Shown piece by piece: positions 1-10,480 of a DNA stretch of 64,000 nucleotides. Numbering within the stretch: the first letter of the stretch is position 1; each line of letters opens with the position of its first letter. The translations under genes were made by a program, and so were the position numbers. This DNA is from Musa acuminata AAA Group (Eukaryota > Streptophyta > Magnoliopsida > Zingiberales > Musaceae): contig NC_088327.1 of the NCBI RefSeq assembly GCF_036884655.1, forward strand, positions 17,501,001-17,565,000. The letters run 5' to 3'. The notes below the pieces were generated by a model, which saw only the letters and a list, made by a program, of their open reading frames with translations, did not search any database and was not told where the DNA came from.

Positions 1-1590
1 TGATCGAAGCAGCTGGAGAGTTGGACTGCTCTAGAGCTCATATTCGCTTAAGGGAGCCCGACAAGTCAGAGGACAAGGTCGAGTAAGCGAACGTTGCTAC
101 TAAGGAAGCTAAGGAGAACAGAATCGGTGCAAACCCTACAATGTGATGGCAGAAGCTATGCATGGGAGTTGCAGTCTGTCTTTCCATCGACCAAACAAAC
201 TGCTTGGAGAACACAGAGGTATTGAAGCAGGAGGTCGAAAGGGGCGAGGAAGCGACGACGAGTCCAGAGGGACTTAGCTACCCAAAATCAAGCATCAGTT
301 AGAATGGAGGTGGACTCAGAGGAGTGCCACGGAGACATATCTACTGATCATGGAGAAAAGGGATGCAAAGGCGAGGCGACGGATAGTAGGGCCATGGGCA
401 AGGCAGTGCCATGGTACCGCAGAGGCAGGACTTCCGTGAAAGTCATTGATCCCTTGCTCTCACGGAGGGAGAGCGCTTGGTCGTGAAAGGGGCCGAGGAG
501 GTGGAGCATGCAGAGGCAATCTCCATGTACCGAGACAAGGCTGAAGGGTAGAGGCCAAGAAACTTCGTAAGACTGGTGTCAACAAGTTTCTCATCAAGAT
601 TGCCGTAAGTGAAGGACTTCGGGTCATGCAAGAGTGCACGACCAAGGAACGAAGCAGGCAGTACGCGGTGCTGTACCTTTGCTACTCAGTGGAGTAGGCG
701 GCATGGTTGATGGAGAAGACGGTACAATCCCAGAGGTGACATCATCTATCAGAGAATTACTCCAAGTTGGGGTGAAAACTTCCTGCATTCCAGAAGTTCA
801 ATGGCATTGAGAAGGTGAATCACAGTAGCTAACTCAACGCAAGGAGTGCAAACACTTGAAGTGCTTCATAAGTGTGAGCAAAGAGCAGGCGAAGGCCAGT
901 AACCAACTCGATGCATGAAGTACAACCTCGAGGAGGCGGGCGAAGTCAAGTAACCTTTGCCTTCTCAACTCTTAAGAGAATGGGCGAAATCGAGTACCCC
1001 AATTCTCTTATCTATCCAGCAGAGGAGCTCTGCACAAGTTCAAAGACCCTTCGAAGATAATGGAAGACAATAGTTGTCAAATCCTCACCAACGGTGATCA
1101 GTGCTATTGAGAGTAGATTGTCCGCTTCATTTCCCAACGAAATGCCAATCAAAAGCGGAAGTGATGCGAACCTACTTGGATGTGACAACTAATTGAAAGA
1201 AGAGTCAATGAGCAGATTTTGTGGAGGAAGGACCTAAAACTTCAGAAGTTTGCGAGACGATGCTCGTTAAAGCTCCAACAATCATCCACCCAGTTCAAGC
1301 AGTATGTGGAATTTCTGAGAGACTGGCGCAGTAAGGATGGTATTTTCCTTTATCTAAGAGATCCGCAGGAATCAACAAGGATCAACACAACTCAGCCAAC
1401 CCCACACCAGAGTCAGAGTCATTGGCGAGTTGAAGCAGCATGGCGGATCAAAGGTTCGACTACTCAAAAACAGCAACGGAGAGCAGTTGGGAGCCAGGAG
1501 GCGCATTGCAGCTGGAGCGGAAGATTGAAGACTCAGCAAAGGTAAGGAGTTGCAGTGTCGGCAAAGGCTTCGACGAGGACGTCGAAGGAA

Positions 1591-1604
1591 TAAGTGGGGG
1601 AGAA
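1591..1604 (+). promoter_or_regulatory. Polypurine tract of the first gypsy element
   Basis: TAAGTGGGGGAGAA lies immediately before the TG that opens the LTR. This is the plus-strand priming site used in reverse transcription. Confidence 0.65.
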
Positions 1605-2050
1605 TGTCATGGACAAACTTCTAAACAAGGTGTTTGATGTAATGCTTATGTATGTCCGTGTCTTTTGGCATGTTCATGCCTTGTACAATATATAGAGGGG
1701 CGGCCGAAGGCATAATAGTCCCATTTTAGTTGGGTTGGTGGCCTCTTTAGGCTTGTAAATAAAGGTTGTGTCATGTGGACACGTGCGAGAGCTTTTCGGT
1801 CTGTAATGGACCATTTTACCCTTTGTTGTGCAACTGTTCAAAGCTTGTAAAGTCTGTTTGTAATTTGCATTGTCTATGAAGTGTTTTTCGGACATGTTTG
1901 CTTGTGGATCCCGATTGAGGCGTTCTCTTTAACCCGTTCTCTCTTTTGTTGGTCCTAAGGGACAATGGGAGGCTTCGGGGAGGCTGACCTTTGCGGACGG
2001 ATGCGCGAGGGTGCCGCACGACTTAGGCAAAACCAGCTAAGTCCGTGACA
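1605..2050 (+). repeat. 3' LTR of first gypsy element (446 bp)
   Basis: It begins TGTCATGGAC and ends GTCCGTGACA, a near-perfect terminal inverted repeat with TG...CA ends, and has a purine tract on its left. A TATATA box at 1689-1694 is a plausible promoter. The partner 5' LTR is outside the window, so no target duplication can be checked. Confidence 0.85.
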
Positions 2051-2356
2051 GATTGGCCCATCACATTGAAGACTGTGACAGATTCAAAGTAAAGATTATT
2101 GATGGACAGATTTTCACTTGTGATAGCAAAGGTTCAAAGATAAAATTGATTGTACAGGGCCAGAAGTTTCATGCAACGATTACTACACTGAAAAATCAAC
2201 CTATTGCTTACACTTTCAAAAAGTGGAGACCATACTTACTTGATCAATGGGTTGTGATGCGTTGCAGATAGTCTATGGCTAAAGTGCCGAAGAGAAGCTC
2301 CTTGAGATTGATGCTGCTCAGCCTTGAGGACAAGGCTGATTTGAAGAGGGAGGAAC
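2051..2356 (+). pseudogene. Gypsy pol remnant: protease joined to RNase H scraps
   Basis: The frame from 2053 to 2271 starts with a retroviral-type aspartic protease segment: DRFKVKIIDG, then KIKLIVQGQKFHATITTL, as in the RVP_2 domain of plant gypsy elements. It then jumps without a break to QPIAYTFKKWRPYLLDQ, which resembles the RNase H end (KWRPYLLG type). RT and integrase are missing, so a large internal deletion has fused the two. After 2271 the frame is lost; a LEDKADL-like string at about 2320 recalls the end of a chromovirus pol. The purine tract GAAGAGGGAGGAAC then leads to the LTR at 2357. Protease identity is fairly sure, the RNase H part less so. Confidence 0.6.
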
Positions 2357-2722
2357 TGTTAGGACCCTTTTTCTAAGCTTTTGAATAATGTTTGTTGAGT
2401 CTGTTTAGTCCAATTGTTTATTGAGTCGGTTTGGTTCAGCTAGAGTCAAGTAGAGGTTTATTTAATATTTATTTATTATTAGAGTTCAAGTCCTGATGGA
2501 CTCTGGGTGGAACTCTATAAATAGGGATGTAATTGCTTCTTTTCAGTAATCTATGAAAAATACTATTCTGTCTTTTGACAAACCCTAGGAGGCCGATCCC
2601 CTCGAAGCGATCAAGGAGGGCCGATCCCCTCGAAGCGATCAAGGAGGCCGATCCCCTCGAAGCGATCATTATCATCCCCATTTCTTCCCTTTCTTTGACG
2701 ATAAGACTTTAGGGTCTTATCA
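2357..2722 (+). repeat. LTR of second gypsy element (366 bp)
   Basis: TG...CA repeat preceded by a purine tract and followed by an initiator-Met primer site, so internal sequence of the same kind lies on both sides. It starts TGTTAGGACCC and ends GGGTCTTATCA. A TATA box (TATAAATA, 2516-2523) and a triple 27-28 bp repeat lie inside. Confidence 0.75.
2591..2668 (+). repeat. Triple 27-28 bp tandem repeat in LTR
   Basis: Three copies of GGCCGATCCCCTCGAAGCGA plus a TCAAGGA linker start at 2591, 2619 and 2646. They lie about 70 bp downstream of the TATA box, in the transcribed part of the LTR. Confidence 0.9.
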
Positions 2723-2724
2723 TT

Positions 2725-2736
2725 TGGTATCAGAGC
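2725..2736 (+). promoter_or_regulatory. Primer binding site (tRNA-iMet) of second gypsy element
   Basis: TGGTATCAGAGC, complementary to the 3' end of initiator-Met tRNA, two bases after the LTR. Confidence 0.75.
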
Positions 2737-2739
2737 CTA

Positions 2740-2763
2740 TGATAAGACTTTAGGGTCTTATCA
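2740..2763 (+). repeat. Second copy of the LTR 3' terminus (palindromic)
   Basis: TGATAAGACTTTAGGGTCTTATCA repeats the last bases of the LTR (2698-2722) only 17 bp after it, on the far side of the primer site. Its arms TGATAAGAC and GTCTTATCA are complementary. It marks the end of the gypsy element; Sirevirus pol begins right after it. Confidence 0.7.
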
Positions 2764-4315
2764 AATAGCAACTTGGATGCACCTTCTTCCGAAATTTTCT
2801 TACCCAAGGAATGGAAGTATATAGATGCTCATCCAAAGGAGCTAATTATAGGAGATACATCAAAAGGGGTTCAAACTCGTTCCTCTTTCAAGAATTTTTG
2901 TGCTAACACCGCCTTCCTTTCTCAAATCGAACCTAAATGCATTGTCGAGGCCTTAAAAGATGATTTTTGGGTTATTGCAATGCAAGAGGAATTGAATCAA
3001 TTTGAGAGGAATAAGGTATGGAAGCTTGTTCCTAGACCTAGTGACCATTTAGTCATTGGTACTAAATGGGTCTTTATAAACAAGCAAGACGAAAATGGTA
3101 TCGTGGTTAGAAACAAGGCTAGATTAGTGGCTAAAGGTTTCAACTAAGAAGAAGGTATTGATTACGAAGAAACTTTCGCTCCCATGGCTCGATTAGAAGC
3201 CATAAGGATACTCCTTGCCTATACTAGTAGTAATAACTTTAAACTATTTCAAATGGACGTCAAAAGTGCCTTTTTGAATGATTTTATTTCGGAAGAAGTA
3301 TATGTTGAACAACCTCCCGGATTTGAAAATTCTCTTCTACCTAATCATGTATTCAAATTGACTAAGGCTCTCTATGGTTTAAAACAAGCTCCTAGAGCTT
3401 AGTATGAAAGGCTTAGTTCCTTTCTTATTTTAAATAATTTTACTAAAGGCAAGGTTGATATTATATTATTTATCAAACATTTTGAAAATAATTTTCTTAT
3501 TGTGTAAATTTATGTTGACGATATTATTTTTGGCTCTTCAGATAAATCACTATGTGAATCATTTGCCAAATGTAAGAGTCATGAATTTGAAATGAGTTTA
3601 ATGGGTGAATTAACTTTCTTTTTAGGATTACAAATCAAACAACTTAGTGATGATATATTTCTTAACCAATCTAAATATACATTAGAATTGTTAAAACGAT
3701 TTAACATGGATAATTCAAAAGCAATAAACACCCCTATGAGTACTTCGACTAAGTTAGATATAGATGAAAATATTGAAAATTTTGATCAAAAAACATGTAG
3801 GGGAATGATAGGTAGTCTACTCTATCTCACCGTGACTAGACCGGATATTATGTTTAGTGTAGGACTTTGCGCTAGGTTTTAATCTAATCCTAAATTATCT
3901 CATCTTAAGAGTGTTAAAAGAATATTTAGGTATCTTAAAGGAACTCCAAATTTAGGATTGTGGTATCCAAAATCTGAAAAATTCGATTTAATAGTTTATG
4001 CACATGTCGATTTTGGCGGATGCAGGATAGATAGAAAAAGTACATCTGGAACATGCCAATTTTTAGGACATGCACTTGTTTCTTGGATTTCCAAGAAACA
4101 AAATTCAGTTGCACTATCTACGGCGGAAGCCGAATACATTGTTGCAAGTGCATGCTGTGCACAAGTTATTTGGATGAAAAATACATTAGAAGACTATGGA
4201 ATTCACTTTAAAAACGTTCCAATAAAATGTGATAATACTAATTGTGATAAATCCAATTTAGCACTTTAGAACTAAGCATATCGATATTAGGCATCATTTC
4301 ATATGCGATCATGTC
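2764..4315 (+). pseudogene. E3 pol: RT and RNase H, Sirevirus type
   Basis: This copia-type reverse transcriptase and RNase H would copy element RNA to DNA in virus-like particles. In order I see the pre-RT linker (WKYIDAHPKELIIGD), the RT start (TKWVFINKQDENGI), the first catalytic Asp region ([11 protein letters not shown]), YGLKQAP, the active site YVDD at about 3512, the thumb (MGELTFFLGLQIKQL), RPDIMFSVGLCARF, then RNase H (STAEAEYI, IKCDNT). Stops break it at FN*EEG, RA*YER, IV*IYVDD and RF*SNP; each sits where relatives have Gln or Trp, so each can be explained by C to T or G to A. The sequence matches E9 and E15 pol closely. It is not functional. Confidence 0.9.
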
Positions 4316-4764
4316 TGTTGAATCTCAGATTTTGATGATGAAACTAATTGATTGTTTAACTGCATTTTGAGTGATGCAGGTCTACTCGATCAGGATTAGA
4401 CAGTTGACGCAGGAGGAATTGACGTTGCGCCGGAGGAGATCACGTCAGGATATTGGATGGCTGAACGCTTCGGACGTCGATCATCGGGCCAAGGAGAGCG
4501 GAATTGCGCCAAGGATATCGGGGTTGCAGAGGTCAACCGCCGATTGGGCAACAAGCCGCAAGAGAGGACGATGTGCTGAAGAATCGGACGAAGCGCCAAC
4601 CAATGACGTGCCGGGCAACAGAATGTCAATTCGCGTTGTAATAATTGTCTAGATCGGAGTAGAGTTTTAGCTTGTGTGTGCAGGATTAACTACGATAACG
4701 ACGAAGACATAAAGCAAAACAAAGTGTCGGAGTCAAGCACGAAGGATTCGTTGCGAGTTCGAGA

Positions 4765-5035
4765 GTTCGACGGAAATCCGAAGGTTCGTCGGGAATGCTG
4801 CTGGAACTAGCCGAGAATGAGTAGGGAGCTTGCCGAAGGGTTTTTCGGAAGCTCACTGGAAGGTTCGTTGGAAGTTCGTGGAGCTCGCCGAGAAAGATCG
4901 GAGCTATCCGAAGAAGCTCATTGGAACTCGTCAAGATCAAATCGTGAAGTCTAGGAGCTTGCTTGGAGTTCGCAGAATGGTTTCCGAGAGTTTATCGGAA
5001 GACCGTCGGAAGTTCGTCGGAAGCTCGCCGGAAGA
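4765..5035 (+). repeat. CGGAAG-rich short-repeat block in LTR U3
   Basis: Repeats of a loose 10-12 bp unit such as TCGCCGGAAG, TCGTCGGAAG and TTCGGAAGCTC, many times in 270 bp. The same block occurs in the U3 of nearly every Sirevirus LTR here (for example 10930-11205, 21620-21860, 40540-40740, 54180-54390). Its place upstream of the TATA box suggests a regulatory role, which is an inference. Confidence 0.7.
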
Positions 5036-5212
5036 AGTCTTGACTTACGAACTTTGTAATAGCTTAGAAAATATCTTTAAATTTATAGTTAGTACATTAA
5101 TTAGGGTTAGGATTAGGTATTAATCCTATAACCCAAGTAGGGGCCAATTGGGCTCGAGTTCGGACTGGTTTGGGCCAAGTTTAGAGCCCAACCAGTGAGC
5201 TGAAATAGATTT

Positions 5213-5418
5213 GGCGGTGGCACCGCCAGATTTGGCGGTGGCACCACCAGATTTGGCGGTGGCACCACCCAGCACTCGAGAACTGAGCGGTGGCACTGCT
5301 GGACTGAGCAGTGGCACCGCTGGATTGAGCGGTGGCACCGCCCAGCACCCGAGAGGTTCGGCGGTGGCACCGCCAATACACTGTCAATGTCAGACACTGA
5401 CAGGCGGTGGCACCGCCG
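5213..5418 (+). repeat. GC-rich palindrome array upstream of LTR TATA box
   Basis: About eight copies of GGCGGTGGCACCGCC or variants, spaced by 10-20 bp. Each is an almost perfect inverted repeat (GGCGGTG / CACCGCC). The array ends about 60 bp before the TATA box. Palindrome-rich cis regions are known from maize Sirevirus LTRs. Overlapping open frames here on both strands are only by-products of the repeat. Confidence 0.88.
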
Positions 5419-5477
5419 GCCTCGGAAACCCAGGAGAATTCAAAATTTGGAGCCCAAATTTGAATCCTCTTGGAGCC

Positions 5478-5485
5478 TATAAATA
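5478..5485 (+). promoter_or_regulatory. TATA box of E4 5' LTR
   Basis: TATAAATA inside GGAGCCTATAAATACCCC, a context kept in the E3, E4, E8 and E10 LTRs (22224, 19988, 47594, 33138). Transcription would begin about 30 bp downstream. Confidence 0.8.
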
Positions 5486-5724
5486 CCCCTCATTGCTCAA
5501 CAGAAAATACAACCTTTGAGAAGCATTAGATTGAGACAAAAGCCTTTGTAAAGTCTTTAGCAAGTCTTGTTTTCAATTGCTTGAGTGTTCACCTCCTTCT
5601 TTCTCGTTGAAAAATTGTAAGAGAGTGAACCACTTATAAAAGGTTGTAAGAGAGGTATTTGTCCTTCCCCTTCAAAGTGATTTGCTAGTGGAAGTTGGGA
5701 GCCTCATCGAAGAAGGCTTCGCAA

Positions 5725-5752
5725 GTGGATGTAGGTCGTTTGACTGAACCAC
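5725..5752 (+). promoter_or_regulatory. Conserved U5 stem-loop, GTGG...CCAC
   Basis: GTGG-ATGTA-GGTC-GTTT-GACT-GAA-CCAC can fold into two stacked stems. The same element with varied loops is in the LTRs at 22470-22497, 41400-41429 and 55101-55129. It lies downstream of the TATA box, so it would be in the RNA. Confidence 0.55.
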
Positions 5753-5987
5753 TTCAAAATTGGTGTGATCTCTGGTTTGCATTTTCTTATTGCTATTTAC
5801 ATTACTACAAACCTTCTTACGTGCTTTATTTCCTCATTATCTTTGTTGCACACCTTTACGAACACACGTTTAAGTTAAGCTTTTCAAGTTCGGTTTTTTA
5901 TCGTACGAAAGATTTTTCCAAAATCGAAGTTTTAATCTGCTGCACTAATTCACCCCCCTCTCTTAGTGCCACTCTGATCCTAACAAT

Positions 5988-5999
5988 TGGTATCAGAGC
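5988..5999 (+). promoter_or_regulatory. E4 primer binding site
   Basis: TGGTATCAGAGC two bases after the LTR, a perfect initiator-Met tRNA match. Confidence 0.9.
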
Positions 6000-6035
6000 C
6001 ATGGTTTTCTACTTTGGTTTAACACCCAAATAGAA

Positions 6036-6954
6036 ATAGCTCTTTATGGCTTTCAAGAGGGTCACTCTCTCATTCGTCCTCCCTTTTTCAGTGGGACGGA
6101 CTACACTTGTTGGAAAACTCGAATGAGAGTTTTCTTACTTTCTTTGGATTTGAATTTATGGCACATAGTCAAAAATGAATTTGAAATGTCTTCTCTCCCA
6201 ATGAACCATTGGAATGATTTGGAGAAGAAGATATTTCTCTAAATGCAAAGGCTATGAATGCCTTATATTGTGCACTTGACAAAAATGAATTTAATCGCGT
6301 TTCGATGTGTGACTCGGCTTTTGATATTTGGAGAACTCTAGAGGTCACTCATGAAGGCACTAGCCTAGTGAAAGAGTCCAAAATCAATATTCTTGTGCAT
6401 TCTTATGAACTTTTCCGGATGAAACCAAGTGAGTCCATCGGAGACATGTACACCCGTTTCACGGATGTCATCAATGGACTCAAAGCTCTTGGTAAAAGTT
6501 TTTCTAATTTTTAACTAGTCATTAAAATCTTAAGATCCCTTCCAAAAAGTTAGGATCCAAAAGTTACGGCCATTCAAGAGGCCAAGGATCTTAAAACATT
6601 CCCTCTCGAAGAACTTATTGGGTCTCTAATGACCTACGAAATAAACAATGTGACAAAAAGGAAACTCGAGAACAACCTTCCAAAGGACAGGAAGGATTTC
6701 GGACATAGAACACATGAAGACCACTCGAGCATAAGCTCAAGTGATGATGAACTTAAACTACAAATGAAACAAAAAAAAAAAGAAAAAAGAATGGAACTAT
6801 TTGCTTTGAACGCAAGAAGAATAAAAATTGGGATGAATTGAGCTCTTCCGAAGACAAGGAGAAAATCAAGAAAGACGAGGTGGCAAACTACGCCTCAACC
6901 ACTTTCGACAATGAGATAATCGAAATCCCCCTAATTTATTTCGAAAATACATAA
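6036..6954 (+). pseudogene. gag: E4 gag, zinc knuckle absent
   Basis: Gag forms the virus-like particle. The frame should open at 6036, but the start codon is ATA where E8 has ATG (41754). The early text (GFQEGHSL.RPPFF, then TCWKTRMRVFLLSLDL) and the UBN2-type core (CDSAFDIWRTLEVTHEGTS, ESIGDMYTRFTDVINGLKAL) match the Sirevirus gag of E15. A one-base loss near 6240 shifts the frame, and further breaks follow at 6513 and about 6545. Where autonomous relatives carry a CYEC...H...C knuckle, this copy reads CFERKK and the knuckle is missing. It ends at a stop aligned with that of E7 and E8 (LIYFEN-T*). Inactive, but clearly homologous. Confidence 0.85.
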
Positions 6955-9470
6955 TACTTTCATGAGTTATTTTTAATTTAGTTTAGGATTAATTTTCTTG
7001 AAAATTGCATGTGTTATGTTAATGCAATAAAATGTTAGATATAAATCTAATGCTTATACACCTAGTAAGATTAATCTTATGTATGTGCTTGAGAAGCAAG
7101 AATGTGTATTTCGACGATTTCTATATTGATTTTCAATGACGATGCATGACTTTTGAAAGGAAGGCTTGATGATTTTTTTTATGAACTTTGTCTTTGGTTT
7201 TCAAACATGATGTATGGTTTTGACATATGAACAGAATTTGAGAATGCTAAGATAAAGTCAATCATATAAATTAAAACTAAAGAAGTTTTAGTTATCTATA
7301 AGAATCATTCAAAATTATGTTCAATAAAACCAATGCAAAATGATGGATTGAAAATATTAAATGTTTTAATACCATTTTATGCATGAGATTTTAAAAGTTA
7401 TACATAATGATCTTGATGGTTGTTATGAAGAAATTTATTTTTCGATTCTAAATGATTGATGATATATATATATATATATATATATTGGCATAAAAAGGAC
7501 AAAGGCATGCTTATATGAAACAACTAAATAGATAAAAGTATTTTCTTGAAAATTCTTGATTTGATGAATCTATTTTATCATCTTTTTATGAATATCTTGA
7601 AAATGATTTTGATTTGATGATTTGAATTTGAATGAGCTTTATTTTGATTTTTTGAGATTTATAACTTGAGATTTACTCTATAAAAATCAAGATCTTGTAT
7701 CCTCAATGTTCATTTTTAGCATCTATTATCCAAATGAATTATGATTGGTATCATTGTTATATTTCTTCTTATCGTGCACTAAAGTGAAAATTTTCGTAAA
7801 TAAATCCTGATATTTCGGAACAACAATTCTTTTTATGATTAATAATGAATCGAGAAATTTTATATGCTTGAATTAATATCTTATTCTAAGATTGAATGAA
7901 TTTTATCTATATGATGATCTCCTAAGATTTTTCCTTGATTATTTAAGAGGAGATTTTTCAAAACAAAACGTGTCTTCTGTTATTATCTTTTCATGATATG
8001 ATTTTTATGTAATTCCTTGTACTCATGAAATATTTATCTCATCACCCAATAACTCTTCTTGATATTCCTTATGTGATGAAACGAAATAATGCATGAAATT
8101 CAAATAAGAAGTTAATGATCATGCATAATAGGATGTAATGAATTTTGACATTTAGATACTGTTATTTGAATAGCTATGATCATGTTGCCAAAATGATTTA
8201 TCATGAATGCTTGAATATCATGTATGATATGCCCATATTGATGATTGAGTTATTTGTATCATGCATGAAAAATAAAAGATATAGTTTTGAAATTGTGCAT
8301 GTTCGAATTTGAAAATATGATGATGCATAATGATGAAATTGTGTAATGAAAATATTAAACATTTTGAAACCATGTTTTAGTGTCATGCATAATGATCATG
8401 CTTAATAAATTTTAAAATTATGCATGATGAATCTTGCGATTTACGGATTATTGATTTTTACTATAATGGAAGTGCCTTATTGATCTTTGTTGTAATAAAT
8501 CTTACACTTTCAGTTTTAAACATGGTACATGTTTTTATTTGGCATAAATGAAATAAAATCATATGAATTGAAACAACTAAAAAGAGAAAAATATTTTTTC
8601 CTTGAAAAATTATTTTTCTCTATCTTATTGATCTTGATGATTATTATGATAAATCTATGTATACCATTTTGAATCTCTTGAAAGTAATGTTGAGATTTTG
8701 ATGAATTTGATGATTTGAATTTGAATGAGTTTGTATTTAAATTATGATCTTGATTTCTTGGATTTACTACTTGAGATTATTTTTTAATCACAATCTCTTC
8801 TTTGTACACCTATAATTTTTGTTATTTATAAAAGGAAGAGATTTGATAAAATGAATCATGTCTTTTGGTATTCAAATGGTCTTATCTTTGATAATATGAT
8901 TTCTTTATATTTATGATATAAATGCCTTGAAATGATTGAAATATTTTACACTTTTATGCTCTTCCCTACTTCTTTCTTGTTTTCAATGATAAAACGGAGA
9001 GAAGTTTTGATCATGCATGGTAGGATATAATTTGACAAAATTTATACCATCATAAAACATTTATGATTTGCAATGATGCATGAAATACTTGTGCTTTCTA
9101 ATTATGATGTGATGTATTGCATATGATGTAAATCATGATTTAAAATGCTATGAGTTGTTGCTAAAATGATAAATGTTGATTTAATGTTTTGTATCATGAA
9201 TGCTCTAAATGATGATTGTTTGGTATCATGATCAAAATGTTGATAAATAGTTAAAAATTTTAGTATCATGTATGATATCCTCATAATGTCGATCGATTTA
9301 TTCAATATCGTGCTTGAATGAAATATAAGGTTTTTTAAAATATGCATATTTTAATTTGAAAATATAATGATGGGCAAATAAGATTGACACTTAACCCTTG
9401 TCATGATTTGAAGATTATATTAAAGGGAAATGAATTACACTATTGTATTGTTATTCCCTTCTATTTGATA
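6955..9470 (+). other. E4 AT-rich untranslated region after gag
   Basis: No coding sequence is supported here. The region is rich in ATGATG, TGCATGA and TTGAAAATGAT strings, includes an (AT)n run at about 7460-7485, and has an imperfect internal duplication: the stretch near 7500-7960 (AAACAACTAAATAGA..., then GATTTGAATTTGAATGAGCTTT...) recurs near 8560-8860. Matching blocks are in E7 (29085-30440) and E8 (42708-44127). Autonomous relatives have pol in this position. Confidence 0.7.
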
Positions 9471-9779
9471 ATGACATAGGGGGAGCAAATTTCGCAAACT
9501 AGCTCGCAAATATCAAGAGAAGCAATGAGTGCTAAGTTACACATTCTGAGAAGAAATTGCTATATTGAAACATTAATGTAATTATGAATGATGATATAAT
9601 ATTATGCATGTAATACTTCAACTTATGATAATGATGCATGCAATGATAAAATATTCATGATGAAAAATTGTCTTGACATTCATAACTTGATTATTCATCC
9701 TTTGTCATGATTTTGAAATCGTTGTAAAAGGAAAAAGAACTACAAAACTGTATTCTTCTTTTCTTTTTGACAATGACAA

Positions 9780-10190
9780 AGGGGGAGAAATATTGCTCGC
9801 TCAAGATGCAAAATTTGAAAACTTGCACATTGCAAAAGAAGCAAAACTTGCAACTTGCACATTGTAATAGGAAGCAAGAATCATGAGCTTACACAAGAAA
9901 GCTATCTTGTATTTGCTTTCGTAATTTTTTGCTTGCTTGTATATAGTAAAACTTGCATATCGTAAAGTTTGCTAGCTTATAGTCTAAAGAGAAGCAAATA
10001 GTTGCTATCTCAAAATGCAAAATATGCTAATTTGCTACGGAATCAAAATTGCTAGCTCAAACATTGTAAAGGAAGCAAAAATTTGCTAGCTTGCAACTTG
10101 CATATCGTGAAAACTGCTAGCTAGTAGTCTAAAGAGAAGCAATCAATAGCTATCTCAAGAAGACCAAACATGCTAAACTTACACATCTTT
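9780..10190 (+). repeat. TTGCTAGCTTGCA / AGAAGCAAA short-repeat module
   Basis: Irregular repeats of a 25-45 bp unit built from CTTGCACATTGCAAAAGAAGCAAA and TTGCTAGCTTGCA. The same module is found in E7 (30450-30980) and E8 (46080-46320), always between two purine tracts. I do not see it in the gag-pol elements E9 and E15, so it looks specific to the gag-only family. Confidence 0.7.
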
Positions 10191-10278
10191 AATCGTTAGA
10201 TTGCATGATGATAAAACTTGATATTATGTTTTTCATGCAATAAGTTGAATTCATCTCTCAAACACATAGAAAGTGACA

Positions 10279-10316
10279 CTTCTCCTTTTTGTTGATGACA
10301 AAGGGGGAGAAGTATG
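10279..10316 (+). promoter_or_regulatory. Internal purine tract within an inverted repeat
   Basis: CTTCTCCTTTTTGTTGATGA followed by CAAAGGGGGAGAAG: a purine tract whose upstream pyrimidine arm is complementary to it. Further tracts lie at 9474-9488 and 9775-9788. Several purine tracts after the coding region are a Sirevirus hallmark, and this motif recurs at 21022, 31036, 39800, 46367 and 60788. Confidence 0.75.
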
Positions 10317-10401
10317 TTGAGGTCATGTCATGATTTGATCATGACATGTTGCTTGGATTTTTGAATCCAAGAGTTTCTATCAATACGGCATATTGATAGT
10401 G

Positions 10402-10439
10402 GGAGTTTGGTTAAACTCTAGGGAGTTAAGGTTAACTCC
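10402..10439 (+). promoter_or_regulatory. Tandem hairpins ahead of the 3' polypurine tract
   Basis: Two adjacent perfect inverted repeats, GAGTTTGGTTAAACTC and GGAGTTAAGGTTAACTCC. Single versions precede the 3' LTRs at 21425, 31153, 40336, 46510 and 61392. Confidence 0.55.
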
Positions 10440-10466
10440 GTTAGTCATCAATTAGTTGTCATTATC

Positions 10467-10480
10467 AAAAAGGGGGAGAT
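10467..10480 (+). promoter_or_regulatory. E4 3' polypurine tract
   Basis: AAAAAGGGGGAGAT directly before the LTR TG, the plus-strand primer site. Confidence 0.85.

Larger units (their letters stand above)
1..2050 (+). mobile_element. 3' end of a gypsy-type LTR retrotransposon
   Basis: Only the last part of the internal region (1-1604) and the 3' LTR lie in the window; the 5' part is off the left edge. The internal part has no long reading frame and no RT or integrase motif that I can see, only frames of about 60-108 codons broken by stops, so it is either the long untranslated tail of the element or a very decayed coding tail. A plus-strand frame near 1565-1604 reads GFDEDVEGISGGEC, the kind of DEDV ending seen just before the polypurine tract in plant chromovirus-type gypsy elements. 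The purine tract and LTR follow directly. The right flank (2051 on) is protease sequence of another gypsy element, so this copy appears to be inserted in that element. The lineage is an inference. Confidence 0.6.
4316..5985 (+). repeat. E4 5' LTR (1670 bp)
   Basis: Starts TGTTGAATCTCAGATTTTGA and ends CTCTGATCCTAACA, followed by the primer site. In order it holds a CGGAAG-rich block (4765-5035), a palindrome array (5213-5418), a TATA box (5478-5485), a U5 hairpin (5725-5752) and a C-run before CTCTTAGTGCC at the end. The first 230 bp differ from the 3' LTR at about 8 sites by hand count. Confidence 0.92.

Noticed and set aside
1..1604. Small frames (60-108 codons) as genes in the first 1.6 kb
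   Set aside because: None shows a known motif, they overlap on both strands, and the region leads directly to a purine tract and LTR, so it is better explained as the tail of a retrotransposon.
5213..5418. Regularly spaced palindromes resembling a CRISPR array
   Set aside because: Spacing is irregular, units vary, the array recurs inside every LTR at the same place before the TATA box, and the sequence is a plant nuclear genome.
5113..5519. Overlapping open frames on both strands (up to about 100 codons) with repeated GGTAxx peptides
   Set aside because: They translate the LTR palindrome array; the same DNA is open on both strands because the repeats avoid stops. No domain, and the position is upstream of the LTR promoter.
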